Of a stretch of 64,000 nucleotides of DNA, positions 1-6,991 are shown piece by piece. The DNA lies in assembly GCF_003116135.1 (NCBI RefSeq), contig NZ_PDOA01000006.1, forward strand, positions 1 to 64,000. The letters run 5' to 3'. The translations under genes were made by a program, and so were the position numbers. This DNA is from Teichococcus aestuarii (lineage in GTDB: Bacteria; Pseudomonadota; Alphaproteobacteria; Acetobacterales; Acetobacteraceae). Within the stretch, counting starts at the first letter, position 1; each line of letters begins with the position of its first letter. Under the pieces are notes generated by a model, which was not told the origin of the DNA, searched no databases, and saw nothing but the letters and a program-made list of their open reading frames with translations.

Positions 1-117
1 GGCCTGGTCGTGCGCACCATCGGCCTGGCCCGGGCCGAGGTGAAGATCGGCCTGGCCAATCTCGCCTACAACATGAAGCGGCTTGTCTGGCTGAGCGGCA
101 AGGCCGCGCCAGCATAG
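1..117 (+). pseudogene. IS5-type transposase, C-terminal end (cut by window start)
   Basis: The first reading frame is open from base 1 to a TAG at 115-117 and gives the last 38 residues of a transposase. The stretch RTIGLARAEVKIGLANL followed by AYNMKRLVWL is the usual C-terminus of IS5-family DDE transposases. The rest lies outside the window, so it cannot be said whether the gene is intact; the type 'pseudogene' only marks it as partial here. It abuts the plasmid partition region. I could not identify the element's right terminal repeat in the following bases. Confidence 0.75.
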
Positions 118-501
118 CGATCCGCCCAGCGGGCCAGCGACCACGCCGCGGTCGTGGCTCCCTCGCCAGGGCTACACACCTCGCCCCCCCCGTTGCCGCC
201 GCAGCAGCCTCAAACCACCCTCAGAAGCAGAAGCCGCTGGGTTTCTGGAGGTGTCCAGTTGGCTCTTATAAAGCAAGAGTCGTCGGCTTTGTGATTGCGC
301 GCGCCAGCGCAAGGGCAGAGGCTATCTGATGTCGCTGCAAAGCGGATTAGTCGCCTCCCAGCATGCTCCCTGTCATGAACTTGCCTGCCCTTCAGAACCG
401 ACACAGTACGACGCGCATCGTCCCGTCGGTTGAGTTGATCATGACAACGAGGGTCGGACCTTGTGTTATCACACCCTTCTTGAACACTCTTCGGTAGACG
501 A

Positions 502-510
502 TTATCCACA
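502..510 (+). promoter_or_regulatory. Perfect DnaA-box sequence TTATCCACA
   Basis: TTATCCACA equals the classical high-affinity DnaA binding consensus. It lies 82 bases before the parA start codon and directly beside an inverted repeat. One weaker match (TGTGGACAA, the complement of TTGTCCACA, one mismatch) lies in the iteron region at 3143-3151. A single 9-mer can occur by chance, but this is an AT-rich word in a G+C-rich replicon and it sits in the replication/partition module. Confidence 0.5.
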
Positions 511-512
511 TC

Positions 513-537
513 GCATGTTTGACGCCATCAAACATGC
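513..537. promoter_or_regulatory. Inverted repeat upstream of parA (operator or centromere candidate)
   Basis: GCATGTTTGA (513-522) and TCAAACATGC (528-537) are perfect 10-base inverted arms separated by CGCCA. The repeat begins two bases after the DnaA box and ends 54 bases before parA. No T-run follows, so a transcription terminator is less likely than a binding site for ParA or its partner, or a partition (parS-like) site. The role is inferred from position only. Confidence 0.45.
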
Positions 538-541
538 TACG

Positions 542-554
542 CAGACATTGTCTG
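542..554. promoter_or_regulatory. Short palindrome CAGACA-T-TGTCTG upstream of parA
   Basis: Perfect 6-base arms flank a single T. The palindrome lies 37 bases before the parA start, where the core promoter or a repressor site would be expected. ParA proteins with an N-terminal extension often autoregulate. This one has only a short extension, so the binding partner is open. Confidence 0.35.
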
Positions 555-591
555 TCTTCCAGAATAGGAAAGACGGAGTAGGAGATAACGA

Positions 592-1317
592 ATGGGTCGC
601 CGTCCTCCCTCTGCTCTTGCGCGCAAACCTGCTGCCACAGCCTCGCTGGAACCTTCGGTACCTCATACGCAGGTTTTGCTTTTGTCCAGCGCCAAAGGCG
701 GCAGCGCAAAGACGACGAGCACCCGTAATCTCGCGGCACTCGCAGCTCGCGATGGATACCGAGTGGGCACGATCGACCTGGACATGCAGCGCACGCTGAC
801 ACGGTGGTGGAACCGCCGACCAGATCAGCTGCCCGCTATTCACCATTTTGACAAAGTCAACATGGCTGAAGCGGCCGAGGCAATTCAGGAACTCACTTCC
901 CTCAAGGAATTTGACTTCCTATTCATCGATACGCCGCCGGGTATTGAGCATGATACGGAACAGCTGCGTGCTGTCATTCGGCTGGCTGGACTTGTGCTGA
1001 TTCCTACCAGCCAGGGCGGCGAGGATCTGGAGTCCGTGGCTGAATGGATGAAGCTCGTGCGCACCGAAGGGCGTCCGGCCTTTTTCCTTCTTTGCAAGAC
1101 GGACCGCGATGTCAGCAGCCTGGGGGAAGCGCGGCACTATCTGTCGTCAGTGGGAAAGCTGTGCCCACACGATGTGCGGCATATGCAGGCGGTCATGCGT
1201 ACCTATTTCGACGGCAAGGGCGTCGGCGACCTGACAGGCAAGATGGGTCGTAAGGCAGCGGAAGATTATGAAGCGGTCTGGAATTTCGTTCGGTTCGAAC
1301 TGGGGCTGGAGAAGTGA
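592..1317 (+). CDS. parA: ParA-type partition ATPase
   Basis: The 241-residue protein is a deviant-Walker (MinD/ParA) ATPase that segregates low-copy plasmids by ATP-dependent binding to DNA. The deviant Walker A motif KGGSAKTT is at residues 35-42, with the signature lysine K35. IDLDMQ (61-66) is the A-prime region and FIDTPPG (111-117) the Walker B region. About 30 residues precede the Walker motif, so this is a short ParA without the HTH domain of P1-type proteins. GGAG at 581-584 is seven bases from the ATG. The gene overlaps the next one or almost touches it, indicating one transcript. No recognisable ParB follows. Confidence 0.9.
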   Translation: MGRRPPSALARKPAATASLEPSVPHTQVLLLSSAKGGSAKTTSTRNLAALAARDGYRVGTIDLDMQRTLTRWWNRRPDQLPAIHHFDKVNMAEAAEAIQELTSLKEFDFLFIDTPPGIEHDTEQLRAVIRLAGLVLIPTSQGGEDLESVAEWMKLVRTEGRPAFFLLCKTDRDVSSLGEARHYLSSVGKLCPHDVRHMQAVMRTYFDGKGVGDLTGKMGRKAAEDYEAVWNFVRFELGLEK

Positions 1318-1319
1318 CG

Positions 1320-1946
1320 ATGGCTGTCGATCCCAAGGAGCGGTGGGGCGCCCGCAAGGCAGCTTCGCGCCGCGCTTCCATTCTCACCATTGCCCATGAG
1401 GATGTCGAAACGCCGCGGACGACCGTCTATAAGCTCTCCAATGAGACAGAGGTCGTCCGAGAGGTAGAGGTTCTTTGGGAGACCGCCCAGAGAGCATTTC
1501 TCGCCATCGGCCGACTTCTTGTCCAAGCAGAGCGGCAATTCAGGGGCAGCTTCGAGAAGGACATTATCAGCCGGCTGCCTTTCAACCGTTCCGTCGCGCA
1601 TATGCTGCGGACTGTCGCGGAAAAGGTCGAGCAGGGATATGTACCGGAGGCTGAGTTGCCGCGAAGCTACGCTGCCGCTTTCCGTCTGGTGACGCTGGAG
1701 CCAGAGGCATTGGAGGAGGCGAGAAGCCGCGGCCTCGTTTCTCCTCATACGCCACGCTCCGCCATTGAGCGGTTTCGGCAGGAACTGAAATCACAACGGA
1801 TCGCCGCCAGTGGCGAAGCTGCGCTCCTGGCCGTCAAACGACGGGATCTGCTCTCGCGTCTGGAGCGCGCGAAGCGGGAGGTGGAGAAGCTGTCTCAGGA
1901 ACTGGCCGAATTGGACAGTTTGGAAGCCAGCCAGGACCATTCCTGA
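1320..1946 (+). CDS. ParA-linked plasmid protein with C-terminal coiled coil (putative partition partner)
   Basis: This gene of about 208 residues follows parA immediately. ATG at 1320 has GGAG at 1308-1311 at good spacing; a GTG at 1314 overlapping the parA stop would also be in frame but is too close to that site. The middle (about residues 45-110) has the general pattern of DUF3102-like plasmid proteins: a helix with IGRLLVQAE, then FNRSVAHMLRTVAEKV. The last 40 residues (KRRDLLSRLERAKREVEKL and on) are strongly charged with heptad leucines, as in a coiled coil. It is not recognisably ParB, but its position makes it the likely functional partner of ParA. Its stop codon overlaps an iteron copy. 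Family assignment is tentative. Confidence 0.65.
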   Translation: MAVDPKERWGARKAASRRASILTIAHEDVETPRTTVYKLSNETEVVREVEVLWETAQRAFLAIGRLLVQAERQFRGSFEKDIISRLPFNRSVAHMLRTVAEKVEQGYVPEAELPRSYAAAFRLVTLEPEALEEARSRGLVSPHTPRSAIERFRQELKSQRIAASGEAALLAVKRRDLLSRLERAKREVEKLSQELAELDSLEASQDHS

Positions 1947-1959
1947 GGACTTCGGCGGG
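1945..1959 (-). repeat. Iteron copy at the end of the parA-linked gene
   Basis: GAGGACTTCGGCGGG is the complement-strand form of the family CCCGCCAAAGTCCTC, with one mismatch. The preceding T makes TGAGGACTT, so the repeat begins in the stop codon of the upstream gene. See the cluster at 2985-3298. Confidence 0.6.
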
Positions 1960-1989
1960 AAGCCCCGCGCCGTGGACGAGGCCCGCGTC

Positions 1990-2919
1990 TCAGCGCGTGA
2001 CAAGGGAGATCTGCGTCTTCCGACTGGAAATGGGTGCCGGCGAGGGAGACAGAGACATGCCGCTCGCAAGGCACTCAACCCGGGCGGAGGGATAGACCGC
2101 CGTTGCCAGGGAGAGCTGCTCCATGAACGTCTCCCGGAAATGGTCCAGCCTCCGGATGCCGGTGCCAAACTGCGCGTGCAATGCCTTCCAGGAAACCGAA
2201 GTCGGGCCAGGCAACACATGCAGGCGGTAGGCGAGCCAACAATAGATATCAAGCGCCATGGAGTGGCGGTTGATTGCGCGGATGGCGGATTCCTCAATCG
2301 GCATCGGATGGCGCCTCAGCTGATCGAAGAAGGTTTCCGACAGCTTCGTGCGCTCGAGGAACTGGCTCCCGCCAGAGTCCTCATCCTCGTTGAACAGGGC
2401 CTTGTCGACGATCAACTGCTGGACCAGCGCGGAGCGGCCTGCCTGCTGTACCTCGAAGGTCAAACGGCAGCGCGTGATCCGCTCCGCCTGTTCCCGTACA
2501 TCCTTGATCGACTTTCCGCCCGGCGAAATCCCCATTCGTCCGAGCCAGGCGCGTAGGCTTCGTCCGAGCTCGATTTCCCGGCTGCCTGTCCGAATGGCCT
2601 CGGACTGAAGATACAGCATGATCAGGCGCGCCCGGCTGCCGTAGGGAACCCCGATCCACTCCAGGCTGCCATCAGGACGGGTTTTCCGGCCGGGCTCCAC
2701 CAGCAGGCTCACCTTATCGGTCCGGACCTGCCAGGGCTGGTCGTCCGCCAGCCGCTTGTGGGGCAGTGCGGCCTGCGCCCAGCCGGAATAGATGAAGCCT
2801 ATTCCGCCATCCTCGTCGCCCAGATAGTCGGCCGCGGCGTCGACCACACGTCGGTCGATGTCCAACTTCAAGACACCTTGCCGGCCGTGCACTTCCAGCA
2901 TCCGATGCACTTCCGCCAC
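1990..2919 (-). CDS. repA: Plasmid replication initiator RepA (RepA_C family)
   Basis: The 309-residue protein matches the alphaproteobacterial plasmid RepA family that binds iterons and opens the origin. Recognisable blocks are VPYGSRARLIMLYLQSEA (about 92-109), LGRSLRAWLGRMG, the helical segment ALDIYCWLAYRLHVL (about 226-240), VSWKALHAQFG and a C-terminal VYPSARVE region. The start is a GTG at 2919, preceded by AGGAG seven bases upstream on the minus strand. The gene faces parA, and the iteron cluster lies directly upstream. One iteron copy (2368-2382) is inside the coding sequence. The coding sequence is clearly less G+C-rich than the cargo genes. Confidence 0.88.
   Translation of the reverse strand: MAEVHRMLEVHGRQGVLKLDIDRRVVDAAADYLGDEDGGIGFIYSGWAQAALPHKRLADDQPWQVRTDKVSLLVEPGRKTRPDGSLEWIGVPYGSRARLIMLYLQSEAIRTGSREIELGRSLRAWLGRMGISPGGKSIKDVREQAERITRCRLTFEVQQAGRSALVQQLIVDKALFNEDEDSGGSQFLERTKLSETFFDQLRRHPMPIEESAIRAINRHSMALDIYCWLAYRLHVLPGPTSVSWKALHAQFGTGIRRLDHFRETFMEQLSLATAVYPSARVECLASGMSLSPSPAPISSRKTQISLVTR
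2368..2382 (+). repeat. Iteron copy inside repA
   Basis: CCCGCCAGAGTCCTC differs from the consensus CCCGCCAAAGTCCTC by one base. It lies within the repA coding sequence, where the minus strand reads Glu-Asp-Ser-Gly-Gly-Ser. RepA binding here could affect its own transcription; this is inference. Confidence 0.5.
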
Positions 2920-2984
2920 GGCCCGCTCCTATCCTCATCACGGCGACCTTGAGGAAGATGCAGCATTTCTCCGCTTTTGTCGCT

Positions 2985-3298
2985 GAGGACTTTGGCGGGG
3001 CAAGCTATTAGAAGCCTATTAGTGATACTAGATATTAGTATGTCCCGTCAGAGTCCTCGGGACAAAGGGCTTGAAGCCAGTAAAAACGTCGGAACAGCCC
3101 CGCCCGAGTCCTCACTTTGCCCGCTGAAGTCCTCAGCGGCCGTGTGGACAAGAAAGCCGTAGGCCGCCCTGGCTTTCGGCCCGAATCGGTGCCTGTGCAG
3201 AAGCGCGCGACCGCCGATTCGCTGTCTGGGAGAATGCATCCTCCCGCCAAAGTCCTCGCAGGCAGCCGCTCAAGCAGGATCCTCCCGCCAAAGTCCTC
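2985..3298. repeat. Iteron cluster (oriV candidate), six copies
   Basis: Copies of CCCGCCAAAGTCCTC: 2985-2999 (minus orientation, perfect), 3044-3058 (CCCGTCAGAGTCCTC), 3099-3113 (CCCGCCCGAGTCCTC), 3120-3134 (CCCGCTGAAGTCCTC), 3243-3257 (perfect) and 3284-3298 (perfect). The constant part is AGTCCTC. Start-to-start spacings are 59, 55, 21, 123 and 41 bases; 21 and 41 are close to whole helical turns. The copy at 3120 is embedded in an inverted repeat, CCGCTGA (3121-3127) and TCAGCGG (3133-3139), the form often taken by an initiator's autoregulatory operator. RepA is the expected ligand. Confidence 0.7.
3006..3040. promoter_or_regulatory. AT-rich stretch with TATTAG repeats upstream of repA
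   Basis: Within iteron DNA lies an island with TATTAG at 3006-3011, 3017-3022 and 3033-3038 and TACTAG at 3026-3031, about 7-11 bases apart. Two roles fit: the repA promoter (read on the minus strand, 90-110 bases before its GTG) or the duplex-unwinding element of the origin. The sequence alone does not decide. Confidence 0.4.
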
Positions 3299-3702
3299 AC
3301 CCCCTGCAGCACGGACATGTCCATCCTCGGGTCCAGGAGGCATTCGGCGATCGTGCCTGCGGCATGCCGCTCCGGGGCCGCTGGCGCCGGACCTGCCCCT
3401 GCTGATCCGCGGCAGAGCCCTTGCCACATGCTCAGCAAGGAGAAGTCGACCAAGGCCGACCTGGTGCAGGCACAGCTGCATGGCAGCAGAGCCGGGTTCT
3501 GCATCCCGACCAGGGGAGGCTTTGCACCGGGAGTGTACTCGGAAGCGCGGATGAGGCGTGGCGCGTCTATGCGGGCGGCGGCCGCCGCCTGCGGGGCGAA
3601 GCAGGCAGGGGAGGCATCTGGAAAAGCCGCGTCGAGAAAAATGTCTGGAGACGAGAAGGCAAGGTGGTGTCGCAGTCAGGCTGGGGCCGGATCGGAACAA
3701 GC

Positions 3703-3731
3703 TTGCGAATATTCTGCATACAGAGCACAAT
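3703..3731 (+). promoter_or_regulatory. Possible sigma-70 promoter of pdxA
   Basis: TTGCGA at 3703-3708 and CACAAT at 3726-3731 are separated by 17 bases and lie about 47 bases before the ATG. The -35 has four and the -10 four of six consensus bases. A good ribosome site, GGGAGAG, follows at 3764-3770. Confidence 0.3.
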
Positions 3732-3777
3732 AAAGCAAAGCCCATCGCGTCCTGCCGGGCATCGGGAGAGCACCGCT

Positions 3778-4845
3778 ATGACCCAATCCGCTTCCCTTCC
3801 TGTCATCGCCCTGGCCATGGGTGATCCTGCCGGCATCAGCCCGGAGCTGACCGCGCGTATCCTGGCCGATGAAACGGTGCGCGCCGCTGCCGGGCTGATC
3901 GTCATCGGGGATCTGCGGGTACTGCGGGACGGCGCGCGCGTGGCAGGAGTTGACCCGGCGCTGCATGTCATCGGGCCGGATGCGCCGCTGCCGGAGGATC
4001 TCTCCACCCCTGCCTTCGTCGACCTCGGCACGCTGGACCCTGCCATTCTCCGGCGCGGCGAGATCAGCGAGGCCGGCGGCCGCTTCGCGGCGGAGAACTT
4101 CCGCTATGCGCTGTCCCTCGCCGTGGCTGGCCATGCCGATGCCGTGTCCTTCACCCCTTTCAACAAGGCGGCGATGCGGCTGCACGTGCCGGGCTACGAG
4201 GACGAGATCGGCTTCACCGCCAATTTCATCGGCTTCCGGGGCGCTGCCAAGGAGTTCAACGTGCTGGAAGGGCTGTGGAATGCCCGTGTCACCTCGCATG
4301 TGCCGCTCTCGGCCGTGGCGGGGTTGATCACGCGGGACAGCATCCTGGAGAATCTGCGCCTGACCCATGCGGCGCTGCGCGATTCCGGTATCCAGGCGCC
4401 CCGCGTCGCGGTGGCCGGGCTGAACCCGCATGCCGGGGATGGCGGCAATTTCGGCCGGGAGGAGATCGAGGTGATCGGCCCCGCCGTGGCCGCCGCACAG
4501 GCGGAGGGGCTTGGCTGCGACGGGCCTTATCCGTCCGACACGGTGTTCGTCCGTGCCAGGCGCGGCGATTTCGACGCCGTCCTCACCATGTATCACGACC
4601 AGGGGCAGATCGCGATGAAGCTGATCGGCTTCGAGCAGGGCGTGACGCTGCTGGGCGGCTTTCCCTTCCCGATCTGCACGCCCGCGCATGGCACGGCCTA
4701 TGACATCGCCGGGAAGGGCATCGCCCATCCTGGTGCCGCCCGCAACGCGCTGCTGCTGGCCGCCCGCATGGGGGCCGCCCAGCGGCGCCGCCGCCCGGCG
4801 GCCGGCGGCTCGCTGCTGGAGGTACGGGCCGCGATGGCTGCCTGA
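3778..4845 (+). CDS. pdxA: PdxA-family 4-hydroxythreonine-4-phosphate dehydrogenase
   Basis: The 355-residue protein belongs to the PdxA family, metal- and NAD-dependent oxidative decarboxylases. Family motifs are MGDPAGISPEL near the N-terminus and three metal-ligand histidine sites: TSHVPL, GLNPHAGDGG and MYHDQGQIAMK. The N-terminal MGDPAG is preceded by a short MTQSASLPVIAL; the start has GGGAGAG seven bases upstream. Many plasmid and catabolic-cluster members (PdxA2 type) do not make vitamin B6 but act on threonate-like hydroxy acids. The convergent tartrate/isopropylmalate-type dehydrogenase, GntR and Bug genes favour such a catabolic role. Iteron copies lie on both sides of the gene. 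Confidence 0.85.
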   Translation: MTQSASLPVIALAMGDPAGISPELTARILADETVRAAAGLIVIGDLRVLRDGARVAGVDPALHVIGPDAPLPEDLSTPAFVDLGTLDPAILRRGEISEAGGRFAAENFRYALSLAVAGHADAVSFTPFNKAAMRLHVPGYEDEIGFTANFIGFRGAAKEFNVLEGLWNARVTSHVPLSAVAGLITRDSILENLRLTHAALRDSGIQAPRVAVAGLNPHAGDGGNFGREEIEVIGPAVAAAQAEGLGCDGPYPSDTVFVRARRGDFDAVLTMYHDQGQIAMKLIGFEQGVTLLGGFPFPICTPAHGTAYDIAGKGIAHPGAARNALLLAARMGAAQRRRRPAAGGSLLEVRAAMAA

Positions 4846-4984
4846 TTCAACCCGGACACGGCGGCGCGGGCGAGGCTGTAGTCACTGCCCTTCACCCACC
4901 TCCGCGCCGCGCTGCCGCACGCCCTCCTGGCGGTACGAGGGCGGCCTGGATTGCGCCCCCGCCCGAGGCGGGCCGGCGCGGCTT

Positions 4985-4999
4985 CCCGCCCAAGTCCTC
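4985..4999 (+). repeat. Outlying iteron copy between pdxA and the dehydrogenase gene
   Basis: CCCGCCCAAGTCCTC differs from the consensus by one base. It lies 1.7 kb from the main cluster, on the far side of pdxA, and (as at 1944) its TGAGGACTT begins in a stop codon, here of the minus-strand dehydrogenase gene (4998-5000). Confidence 0.5.
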
Positions 5000-6104
5000 A
5001 GACGAGTGCGCCGAGGCCGAGCCGCTCGGTCACGGCGCGCGCCACCTCCGCCGTGCCGGCGCGGCCGCCGATGTCGGGTGTGCGCAGCCCGGCGGCGAAC
5101 ACCGCGTCCACCGCCGCCTCCAGCTCCGCCGCCGCCTCGGCCCAGCCCGGCCCGGCGCCGCGCCCGGCCAGCCAGTCCAGCATCATCGCCGCCGAGAGCA
5201 GCATGGCGGTGGGGTTGGCGATGCCCTGGCCGGCGATGTCCGGCGCCGTGCCGTGGCTCGGCTGGAACACCGCATGGCCATCGCCGATATCGGCCGAGGG
5301 CGCGAAGCCCATGCCGCCGATCAGCCCGGCGCCGAGGTCGGAGAGGATGTCGCCGAACATGTTCTCGGTCGGCAGCACGTCGAAATCCCAGGGGCGGCGG
5401 ACCATGTCGAGCGCCATGGCATCGATGTAGTGGTGCGCCGCCTCCACCTCCGGGTGCTGGGCCGCCACCTCGTGGAACACCTTCCGCATGAAGGCGAAGC
5501 CGGTGAAGACATTTGCCTTGTCCACCAGCGTCACGCGCCCGGGCCGGCCGCGCCGCGCGGCGCGCCGCCGCGCCAGGTCGAAGGCGAAGTGGGAGAGGCG
5601 CTCCGTGGTCGCGCGGGTGATCACCATGGTGTCCCGCGCCTCGCGGTCGTCGATCAGCTCACCCTTGCCGCGGGCGGCGAACAGCCCCTCCGTGCTCTCC
5701 CGCAGGATCACCATGTCGATCTGCGCGGCACGCGGGTCGGCCAGCGCCAGCGGCACGCCCGGCAGGGCGCGGATCGGCCGCACCCCGGCATAGAGGCCGA
5801 GGCGGAAGCGCAAGTCGAGCTGCGGCGCGATCTCGGTGCCATCCGGATAGCGGATGCCCGGCCAGCCCATGGCGCCGAGCAGGATGGCATCCGCCGCGCG
5901 GGCGCGCTCGAAGGTGGCCTCGTCCATGGCGCTGCCGGTGTCGCGATAGGCCATGGCGCCGGCGCGCAGCGTCTCGGCATGCAGCCCCAGCGCGTGCCGG
6001 CGCGCCAGCACCTCCAGCACGCCCATGCAGGCCTCGCTGACCTCGGTGCCGATGCCGTCGCCGGGCATCAGGGCGATCTGCACCGCGTTGCGGTTCACAG
6101 CCAT
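4998..6104 (-). CDS. Tartrate / isopropylmalate-type dehydrogenase
   Basis: The 368-residue protein is a beta-decarboxylating NAD-dependent dehydrogenase of the isocitrate/isopropylmalate/tartrate family. Visible motifs are the N-terminal PGDGIGTEV, RESTEGLFAARG (substrate loop), VDKANVFTGFAFMRK, DAMALDMVRRPWDFDV and TENMFGDILSDLGAGLIGG, which carry the metal-binding aspartates. The sequence VLPTENMFGD and the overall length fit tartrate dehydrogenase/D-malate dehydrogenase better than LeuB. The chosen ATG (MAVNRN) is at 6104. Its start overlaps the end of the upstream gntR by ten bases, so the two are co-transcribed. The probable substrate is a 2-hydroxy dicarboxylate such as tartrate or malate; this is inferred. 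Confidence 0.82.
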   Translation of the reverse strand: MAVNRNAVQIALMPGDGIGTEVSEACMGVLEVLARRHALGLHAETLRAGAMAYRDTGSAMDEATFERARAADAILLGAMGWPGIRYPDGTEIAPQLDLRFRLGLYAGVRPIRALPGVPLALADPRAAQIDMVILRESTEGLFAARGKGELIDDREARDTMVITRATTERLSHFAFDLARRRAARRGRPGRVTLVDKANVFTGFAFMRKVFHEVAAQHPEVEAAHHYIDAMALDMVRRPWDFDVLPTENMFGDILSDLGAGLIGGMGFAPSADIGDGHAVFQPSHGTAPDIAGQGIANPTAMLLSAAMMLDWLAGRGAGPGWAEAAAELEAAVDAVFAAGLRTPDIGGRAGTAEVARAVTERLGLGALV

Positions 6105-6814
6105 GCCACGCCACTCCGTTCGATGAGAGAGATGAGTTCCGCACCGCTGCGCCGGCGGTGCCGGCGGTACAGCGCATGCGCCCGTTCCGGCTCGCCGGCG
6201 GCGATCGCCTCCAGCACACGGCGGTGCTCGGCGGTGCTGCGGGCGGGCAGGGGGCGCTGGTGCAGGGTGAAGAGCCGTGCGCGGTGCGACTGCTCCCACA
6301 CCTGCATCACCATGCCGGCCAGCCGCCGGTTGCCGCACAACTCGGCCAGGCCGAGATGGAAGGCCTCGTCCGCCTCCGCCCAGGCCGGGCGGTCCTGCGC
6401 CGCCAGCGCCTGTTCCATCGCGCCGCAGGCCTGCTCCAGCCGGCCGAGGCCGGCGGCGGGTTCCGGGCGGCGCGCCAGCAGCTCGGCCGCCATCGGCTCC
6501 AGGCTGGTCAGCACCTCGTAGATCTCGCGCATGTCGGCGGCGGCGATGGGCAGCACGCGCATGCCGTGGCGCGGCGTGATGGCGACCAGCCCCTCCTGCT
6601 CCAGCCGCACCATCGCCTCCCGCACCGGGGTGCGGGACAGGCCGAGACGCAGCGCCAGCTCGCCCTCCAGCAGCTGCGCGCCGGGGGGCAGCAGATTGTC
6701 GAGGATCATGGCCTTCAGCCGGGCATGCGCCTGGCCGGCGGCGGTGGGCTGCCGGCCCTGGCCTTCCCCGTCCAGGGCCTGTGGCGCCCGTGGGGATACG
6801 GGTCCTGTTGCCAT
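6095..6814 (-). CDS. GntR-family regulator (FadR/FCD type)
   Basis: The 239-residue protein has a winged HTH near residues 30-95 (ELALRLGLSRTPVREAMVRL) and a C-terminal FCD all-helical effector domain; the acidic and histidine residues in ADEAFHLGLAEL and the later EHRRVLEAI are the usual metal/ligand positions. FCD regulators typically sense small carboxylates. It is the first gene of the minus-strand unit with the dehydrogenase and is divergent from a Bug gene, so it probably controls both through the 178-base space between them. Confidence 0.88.
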   Translation of the reverse strand: MATGPVSPRAPQALDGEGQGRQPTAAGQAHARLKAMILDNLLPPGAQLLEGELALRLGLSRTPVREAMVRLEQEGLVAITPRHGMRVLPIAAADMREIYEVLTSLEPMAAELLARRPEPAAGLGRLEQACGAMEQALAAQDRPAWAEADEAFHLGLAELCGNRRLAGMVMQVWEQSHRARLFTLHQRPLPARSTAEHRRVLEAIAAGEPERAHALYRRHRRRSGAELISLIERSGVAWL

Positions 6815-6859
6815 CGCTCGGCCCTCCCTGGGTGCATGCCGCCCTGTGTGCGGCAGAAG

Positions 6860-6881
6860 AACGAATTCGTTTGCGTATGCA
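6860..6881. promoter_or_regulatory. Palindromes between gntR and the Bug gene (GntR operator candidate)
   Basis: A perfect 12-base palindrome AACGAATTCGTT (6860-6871) is directly followed by TGCGTATGCA (6872-6881), palindromic at eight of ten positions. The GTAT core flanked by TGC/GCA resembles sites of FCD-type GntR proteins. It sits between the divergent start codons at 6814 and 6992. Confidence 0.4.
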
Positions 6882-6991
6882 TTGTTGGCAGTGACAGGAT
6901 GCCGCCGTCAAGCAAGATCGGCCCACGGACCGCCGTGCAGGACCGGCATCGCCCATGGCCCACGCGCCATGAGCCCCAGGGAGAGACCGCG

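Larger units (their letters stand above)
118..591. other. Non-coding region upstream of parA
   Basis: These 474 bases lie between the transposase stop and parA. No open frame here looks like a protein. The last 90 bases contain a perfect DnaA-box sequence and two inverted repeats (entered separately) and then the parA ribosome site GGAG at 581-584. The first part presumably contains the right end of the insertion sequence. Confidence 0.6.
2920..3777. other. Origin-like non-coding region between repA and pdxA
   Basis: This 858-base stretch has no convincing gene. It contains the main iteron cluster (2985-3298), a short AT-rich stretch (3006-3040) with the hexamer TATTAG at 3006, 3017 and 3033 and TACTAG at 3026, a near-DnaA box at 3143-3151, a perfect palindrome GGACATGTCC at 3313-3322, and a likely pdxA promoter at its right end. 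The layout (initiator gene, iterons, AT-rich stretch, DnaA-box-like word) is that of an iteron plasmid origin, oriV. Confidence 0.65.

Noticed and set aside
221-252. Right-end inverted repeat or terminator of the IS5 element
   Set aside because: CCTCAGAA and TTCTGGAGG are only imperfectly complementary, and the left end is outside the window, so no terminal repeat can be matched.
210-802. Several short open frames on both strands upstream of and overlapping parA
   Set aside because: Cys/Arg-rich translations with no ribosome sites; they overlap parA or the regulatory repeats.
3317-3733. Possible small gene between the iterons and pdxA
   Set aside because: The frame has no ribosome site at its start codons (3317 or 3429), no domain and unbalanced composition. 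It lies in the origin-like region. A remnant gene cannot be excluded.
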